In this document: piece after piece, positions 58,434 through 64,000 of the stretch | How the letters are laid out: each line of letters begins with the position of its first letter | Position numbering within the stretch: position 1 is the stretch's first letter | NCBI RefSeq assembly: GCF_901709675.1 | Contig: NC_051094.1 | Location: forward strand, 1,116,001 to 1,180,000 | Source of the DNA: Syngnathus acus | Taxonomy: Eukaryota > Chordata > Actinopteri > Syngnathiformes > Syngnathidae | Length of the DNA: 64,000 nt | Direction: 5' to 3' | Position numbers and translations under genes: made by a program | The notes under the pieces: model-generated | What the model saw: the letters and a program-made list of their open reading frames with translations, nothing else | What the model was told of the DNA's origin: nothing | The model's database searches: none

Positions 58434-61400
58434 ATGCCTCTGAGGACGGGACTTTTCCTTCTGATGCTGCTCAACGCATCTGCATACGAGCTGGATCACA
58501 ACGAGTCCTATTCGTCCAGGAGAGCACGCTTCTCGGCCAACAGCCCTTGTAAGTAGCACACACATGCTTGGGCATCATCTCCAGTACTGTGCGTGTGCGC
58601 GTGCGTCAGCCTTGCTGAGCTCGCTCACATGCACATTTCTTCTCTCATTATGATCATTTTTGGCCTGTTCGGCCGTTTTGCTTTTTGCAATGAATTGTGC
58701 ATTTTCTTTCTTTCTTTCTTTTTTTTCTCTCTTTCTTTCTTTTGGGTCATTATTACTTTGTTGCCGGCAACAGATGAGCTTGGACCTGCTAGTGCTGCAT
58801 AGCTCCCCCACTATTTTGTGCATTAGTGAGTATTAAACAATATAAAGAGCTGCACATTCATTCAATTTGTATAGGAAAATATGAAATGCATTCATACTGG
58901 GTGGATTTTGCACTAATTGGTGGACAACCGTGAGTGCATTCAATCACCCAGGCCGTGAAAGTCTAAAAAAACCAAACAAATCAAGCCTATAAGAGGAAGC
59001 CGCAAGTGTGCATAATAATATCAAATCTTGACTGTTTAGTGTGACGCTTCCATTCACACCTCTACTAGTTTTAAGTAATGCACCTGATGAAAACTCACAC
59101 AAGTGTCGAGAAAAAAAACAAATTACAATCCAAACTCCACACTGGAAGGCTGAGATTCAAACGCAGAACCTGTGAACTGCAAGGCAGACATGCTATCCAA
59201 CCTTTGAAACGTTAGCAAGCAAGTGCCCCGAGACTAACAGCATGATCCTTTGCAATATGTCTGAAGTGGGCTGGGGCCCCTTCATCACATTTTTAAAAAA
59301 ATATGTTGCTATGGACGGGATAGCATGGCGACCAGTCCAGGGTCCACCTTGGCGCCTCTCTCACCAAAATTGAATGTATTCACAACCTTTAATGATACAA
59401 ATAAAAAATCGCATTTTATGTTTTCTTTGGGCAGTTACAATAAAAACGTTTTTTTTTTATTTTTTTATTAAATGAGCGCATATAAATGGTTGAGATGCCA
59501 TTTGATGGTAAAAGCAAACATGGAAAATTACATTACAGTGACTGTTTCTTTTCTCAACTCATCTATCCAGCATGTTTAGCACTCATTCATTTGAACTTGA
59601 GGTATGGAAATGTATAAAAGCAAGAACAAAAAATATGGCGACCAAATGGTGGAGCTGACTAAGTATATGATGAATGCATCTATGGTTCTTCAAACGAAAT
59701 ATTTGCTTTATCTTTGTGGACCACTGTTTGGTCAAGTGTGTAGTTAAAGAGATGATGAAGTCTCTAAATCACACGTATCCAACTCAAGGCTCGGGGGCCA
59801 GAGCTGGCCTTCCGCATCATTTTATGTGGCCTGCAAAAGTCAAAAACCGACCATTACTATTTTTCTCCATTCCAGCCCAAGAGATGAGTCCACAATATAG
59901 AAGGAGCAGCCATTTACAATATACACAGCAAACTGAACCATTAAACATGATTGTCAGAGTGGTCGCCAGGTGTGGCCAAAGTCAAAATGCCAGGACCGAT
60001 TCTTTTGTGTCAGTCCAGCCCTGAAAATGTCAATGTGGCCAGCTACAAAAACGAGTTTGGCACGCCTACTCTGCATAGATGAATAGATAGACAGATGATC
60101 TGTTTGAATGGCCCGAGCGTGGCTGTGCTTCATTGACGTGTTCTTACTAATATCATGTTGTGATTCATATTTGGCCCAACTGTGGCGTGTGGCGACTCTC
60201 TAGTGCAGGAATACTGAAGTGGTCGGAGTCCTAAAATGTAGCTCCACAATTACCAGTTGGTGCAAAAATAATTGAAGACAGAGGCTGGTGGCAGGACAGC
60301 GTGCACGTGCGTGTGCGTGCGTGCACGCCAACAATTCTCAGGAAACTCTTTGGTATTTCTGGTGCCGTTGGTCCAAAAGCTCTGCTGCGAAATATAGGCC
60401 CTGCCAAGGGAAAAGCCAAGCGGCGCCAAAAAGTGTCTGAGCCTCTGGGAGCGAGCTGTAAGGTGTCCAATCTGCAGTTTTGCCCCTCGCGGCTGCACGT
60501 CCTTTGTGAATATTCTCCTTTGTCGGTGGCATTTTTCTCGCCCAGAGCCTGGCAACTGTAGTGAGAGTGTGCAGTGGAGCTAGTGGAGCTAGTGTTGGCT
60601 TGCGCCGCTGATGGCTCATCATCATCATCATGTGTGTGCCCACAGCAGATGTGGCACGCTGTCTCAACGGTGCCCTCCAAGTTGGCTGCGGGGCCTTCGC
60701 CTGCCTGGAAAACTCAACGTGCGACACAGATGGCATGCATGACATCTGCAAGTCCTTCCTGTACAGTGCTGCTAAATTTGACACTCAGGTATACGCTTAC
60801 ACTCCCTCCGTCCGCCGACGCCTGGAGTCGCAGTCGTACGGCAGGCTATCAAAATATATAGCGCGGTGGGATCTTGACTTCTGACTCGTGCGACAAAATC
60901 TTAATGCATTCCAAAAGTGTCTTTGTGGTGGGCAGCGCTGGGTTTTATGAAGGGCAAAATATAGAAGCTAAATTTTGATTGGACCAATAAAAAGAACAAA
61001 AAAAGCCACAAATGACTGAAAGCTGCGCAGCCAAGACACACGAGACAAAGAAGACAAGACACCCGTCAGAAATAAATGACGTCACGCGCATTCAGAAAGC
61101 GATACTATAATACTACGGGAGATGAGGATGGTGGTCAGAGTAGCACAATGCGTTGCTCTTCTTCCACAGGGTAAAGCATTCGTGAAAGACAGCCTTAAGT
61201 GCATTGCCAATGGCATCACCTCCAAGGTGTTCCTGACCATCCGTCGCTGCTCCACATTCCAAAGAATGATATCGGAAGTCCAGGAGGAGTGCTACAGCAA
61301 GCTGGATATCTGCACGGTCGCCCGGAGCAACCCGGACGCTATCGGCGAGGTGGCTCAGCTGCCGAGCCACTTCCCCAATAGGTGAGCAGACGCAACTGAG

Positions 61401-62395
61401 ATGCAAGACAGAAGATACGGTGACGTAGCACCAAACTTAGCATAGCGTGCTAGCTTAACTTTGCTAACGTAATAACTGTACACTTACGGGGAAGACAACA
61501 GTTTTTGCTGACGTGATGTGACGTGACTTGTTTGTGCAACTAACTTGTGCTGTGTTGTATCATTGATTCCTTTTTGTGTTTGGCGGAGTGATATTTTGTT
61601 CATTTCCACGGACTTACTGTCGTTTTCTGTCGATTGGTCATTAAAGCCTTGACTTTTCCTTGGCTACATATTAATTAACCGCGATATTAATGCACAGCAA
61701 CTAGGATAAGTAAGTAATCTGATTATTGCTTTGGAAACGGTGTTAACCGGAGGTTACTCGTGACTGAAAAAGGTCAGCTCGCAAGACACCTGTAGGCCTT
61801 TAGGCAACACGTGGCCTATTTAGTTGTGGAGAGTCATCACCACAAAAGTAGTGCCGTTGTTGGTTCAGCAAATATAAATGTTGTAGACCGGATGCCCCTT
61901 TGACCTGGATTTATGTCGCATAACAGATGGCTCACGTTGTATTCACTTGCATGTTTTGGTTACCATCTGCTCAACGCAGCCGGGAAATAGGGAAATAGGA
62001 ATTCAACGGCGCGCCTCGTTCGTCGGAGTGGATACGAAGGAGAATCGTCCTCGAGGACTCATTGTGTTTTTTTTTTTTTTTGTGGGCTCAGGTTCTACGG
62101 GAGGCTGCTGCAGAGCCTGATGGACTGTGACGAGGATACGGTAGAGCGCGTCAGAGCCAGCATGGTGTCTCGGTTGGGCCCGGAGATGACCATCCTCGTA
62201 CAGCTATTGCAGAACAAGCCGTGCGCGTCCACGGCCGGCTCGGTCGCCGCCGCCGCCACTCCGACCGGAGCGGAGGCCCGCGGGAGCTGGCGCTGGTCTG
62301 TGGGCCCTCATATGTACAAGATCCAGCCTAGTCTGCGAAACAGAGACCTTGCCAGTCATTTTGGCAAAAAGCGCTCAGCCAGTGACAGCTCCTAA
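58434..62395 (+). CDS. stc1: Stanniocalcin-1 precursor
   Basis: Four exons: 58434-58548, 60646-60788, 61170-61381 and 62092-62395. All are in frame with GT/AG borders, giving 257 residues (mammalian STC1 has 247). STC1 is a secreted glycoprotein hormone; in fish it comes from the corpuscles of Stannius and lowers calcium uptake. Residues 1-17 form a signal peptide ([11 protein letters not shown]). A short propeptide ends at a basic RRAR site (29-32), so the mature chain would start FSANSPSDVARC, as in other fish. Eleven cysteines are present (44, 53, 58, 64, 73, 97, 113, 127, 134, 169, 201); the last fits the inter-chain disulfide of the homodimer. One N-glycosylation site, NST, lies at 61. 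The C-terminal tail after 201 diverges and is Ala/Arg/Ser-rich, as is usual. An in-frame ATG at 58368 would add 22 residues before the signal peptide, so 58434 is preferred. Confidence 0.97.
59130..59370. repeat. L2/SINE-like debris in stc1 intron 1
   Basis: ggctgagattcaaacgcaga followed by acctgtgaactgcaaggcag resembles the internal part of fish L2-type elements. gcgaccagtccagggtccac (from about 59328) resembles their tail. The element is degenerate and interrupted. Confidence 0.5.
59771..60070. mobile_element. hAT-like MITE in stc1 intron 1
   Basis: It starts acgtatccaactcaaggc and ends gagtttggcacgcctactc, which are inverted ends of the GTGTCAAACT family also seen at 3400-3654 and 33634-33990, here in the opposite orientation. 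The inner block tcgggggccagagctggcc is shared. Confidence 0.65.
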
Positions 62396-62711
62396 CTTCG
62401 TTGCACTCCAAGTTGAAATGGCTCCTCTATTCCCTCGGGGTGAACTCATTCATTCCTCCGCTCGACTGGAAGTTATACAAATATGCACCTCCAGGGAATG
62501 CTGGACCGCCACGAGAGTTGATTTGATTGTCGCTATATTGTGTATCCTACGTCTAAGGCTTGAGGGACACCCCACCCCCACATTCATCACTCCAGCAGCC
62601 TTGCTCACTCTTCATCTCGCTCGGATGAGATGAATCCTTAAAAGGTCTTATGCCAAGCACAAAAGGGAAGAAAAAAAAACAAAACAGCCATAGTGGTTCA
62701 TATCTCTAGAG

Positions 62712-63465
62712 TAGGGGTTCTCAAATTTCCCGGGGAGAAGAGATCATCCATATAATCCTCATGCCATTGAAGGCCCAAATGCTATAGGAATGTCAAATGT
62801 TGCCTATGTTTGAGAACAAAAGTCAGAATGGTCCTTTTTTGAGAAGGTCGGATTTGGTCAGTGTAATCTTATGAGAATAATGTCAATTATTTCCAACTCA
62901 TAAAACTATATTAACAAGCACATTTCAAAAATAATTTCTAAAATAGATTTTTTTTTTCCCAGATATGAGGCAATCTCTTTTAACAATGACTTTATCGTTT
63001 AAAAAAAAAATCATCATGTCATATTAGAATTAGGATTGGACCTTAACTAGGGAGGGGATGTGTCAGAAAAGTTCCACGACCCGTGTCCCGAATCTACTTC
63101 CCCCCCAATAGAAGTCCTCCGCTCACACTTTCCCATCCCTCTTTGCCTCGCCTTCATGCACACCTGGAAGGCCATCTTGACCCACATCACAATAGGAAAA
63201 GAGGGAAGTCGGATAATTGGGAACGTTGTTCCAGCACGGCAATGCTCTTCTTGGCCAGGAAGTGTCAGATGCTCACGGCTTTGTCAGCTGGTACGTTGAC
63301 GCAGCCAGGAGTTAGGGTGCTAATCCATCATCTGACGCACAATAAAGGGAAAACAAGGAGTTTGGGGGTATACATTGTGACACCAACCCTGGAGCTTTAA
63401 AAAAAAAAAAATCATAGCAGAATTGATTGCTCATTATTTTGCTGACCCCACTTTGAGAACCGCTG
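62712..63465. mobile_element. hAT-superfamily non-autonomous element downstream of stc1
   Basis: The left end taggggttctcaaa and the right end ctttgagaaccgctg are inverted, the CAGNGGTTCTCAAA type of hAT terminus. Flanking 8-bp copies ctctagag (62704-62711) and ctctagaa (63466-63473) match at 7 of 8 positions, as hAT insertion predicts. It is about 754 bp with no transposase. It lies 316 bp after the stc1 stop. Confidence 0.8.
63341..63346 (+). terminator. Candidate stc1 polyadenylation signal inside a transposon
   Basis: AATAAA at this site is the first canonical signal after the stc1 stop (946 bp downstream), and it lies within the hAT-like element. STC1 messages can have long 3' UTRs, so a later signal outside the window is also possible. 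Confidence 0.35.
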
Positions 63466-64000
63466 CTCTAGAATAGGCGTATGTATCACTGGAGCCCACC
63501 ACTTCAATGCTGCAAATTGAAAATAGGATTCTCCAGGGCCCAGTTGTCACGGGACCATTCAAATCTTTTCCCCGCCTCTTCTGGCTCCACTAAGCACAAG
63601 CTAAAGTCATCCATTGCTCGATTTATGGGTTCATCCGCAAGGGGGAGGGGCGTTATTTTAGGTGTACCTGATATTTTCGTGATGAGACCAGTCAAATTGT
63701 GAGCATGAGATGTGAAGATCACCTTCACACGTATTCTTGAACGACTCTTACATGTACTGTATCCTCGAGGTCATCTGCCACGGCCATAGCTAGCCTTCTC
63801 CGAAGAGCGCGTGGTCACCAGAAGCTTTGAGAGAGATGATCTGAAACTGACCAAAAATCAAAGCAAACAAAACAAAAACCCAACTTCAAAACTGCCCTGA
63901 ATGCTTTTCATGAAAAACCAAAATACGAGTGTACACATAAAGCACATTTGATGCTGATGTTTGTTTTCTGATGTAGCCATTAGTAGTGACGCGTGTTGTT

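Noticed and set aside
59130-59215. tRNA-like B-box (gagattcaaacgc)
   Set aside because: There is no matching A-box or cloverleaf. It fits a degenerate L2/SINE fragment.

Overview
This window is vertebrate, most likely ray-finned (teleost) fish, nuclear DNA. Genes are split into many short exons with GT/AG introns. Long stretches between them hold CA, CATC and poly-G microsatellites and short inverted-repeat transposons of teleost type. The genes themselves match fish versions of stanniocalcin, an IDO2-like dioxygenase and RhoBTB. Nothing prokaryotic (operons, ribosome binding sites, CRISPR) is present. Most long open frames are chance frames in introns, microsatellites or the strand opposite real exons.

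Layout. (1) Positions 1-21508 hold the 5' part of a PEBP4-like gene on the minus strand. Three exons are well supported (21070-21167, 20685-20820, 7697-7795) and a tiny ATG exon at 21506-21508 is inferred. One intron is about 12.9 kb, and the 3' exons were not found and probably lie left of the window. (2) Positions 24272-27904 hold a complete coding set for RhoBTB2 on the minus strand: nine exons, 693 residues, Rho-like GTPase domain plus two BTB domains. AT-rich sequence to about 21.8 kb is probably its 3' UTR. (3) Positions 30702-33472 hold a complete indoleamine 2,3-dioxygenase gene on the plus strand: ten exons, 419 residues, divergent from rhobtb2. (4) About 25 kb without a recognisable host gene follows (33.5-58.2 kb), with decayed transposons, a dead reverse-transcriptase fragment, foldbacks and a CATC-rich satellite. 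(5) Positions 58434-62395 hold complete stanniocalcin-1 on the plus strand: four exons, 257 residues, with a TATA box about 250 bp upstream. A hAT-like element with an 8-bp target duplication lies just downstream and carries the first AATAAA after the stop.

The genes do not form a pathway. PEBP4 is a secreted phosphatidylethanolamine-binding-family protein, RhoBTB2 an atypical GTPase/Cullin-3 adaptor, IDO a haem enzyme that opens tryptophan, and STC1 a secreted calcium/phosphate hormone. Finding PEBP4, RHOBTB2 and STC1 together recalls human 8p21, which supports calling the RhoBTB paralog rhobtb2. I found no convincing undescribed biological system. The most useful observations are the PEBP4 exons, which are too short to stand out as open frames, the transposon-derived candidate polyadenylation signal downstream of stc1, and the IDO2-like active site of the fish dioxygenase. 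Splice joins were worked out by hand from frame and GT/AG rules. Repeat family names come from memory of teleost repeats and were not searched.
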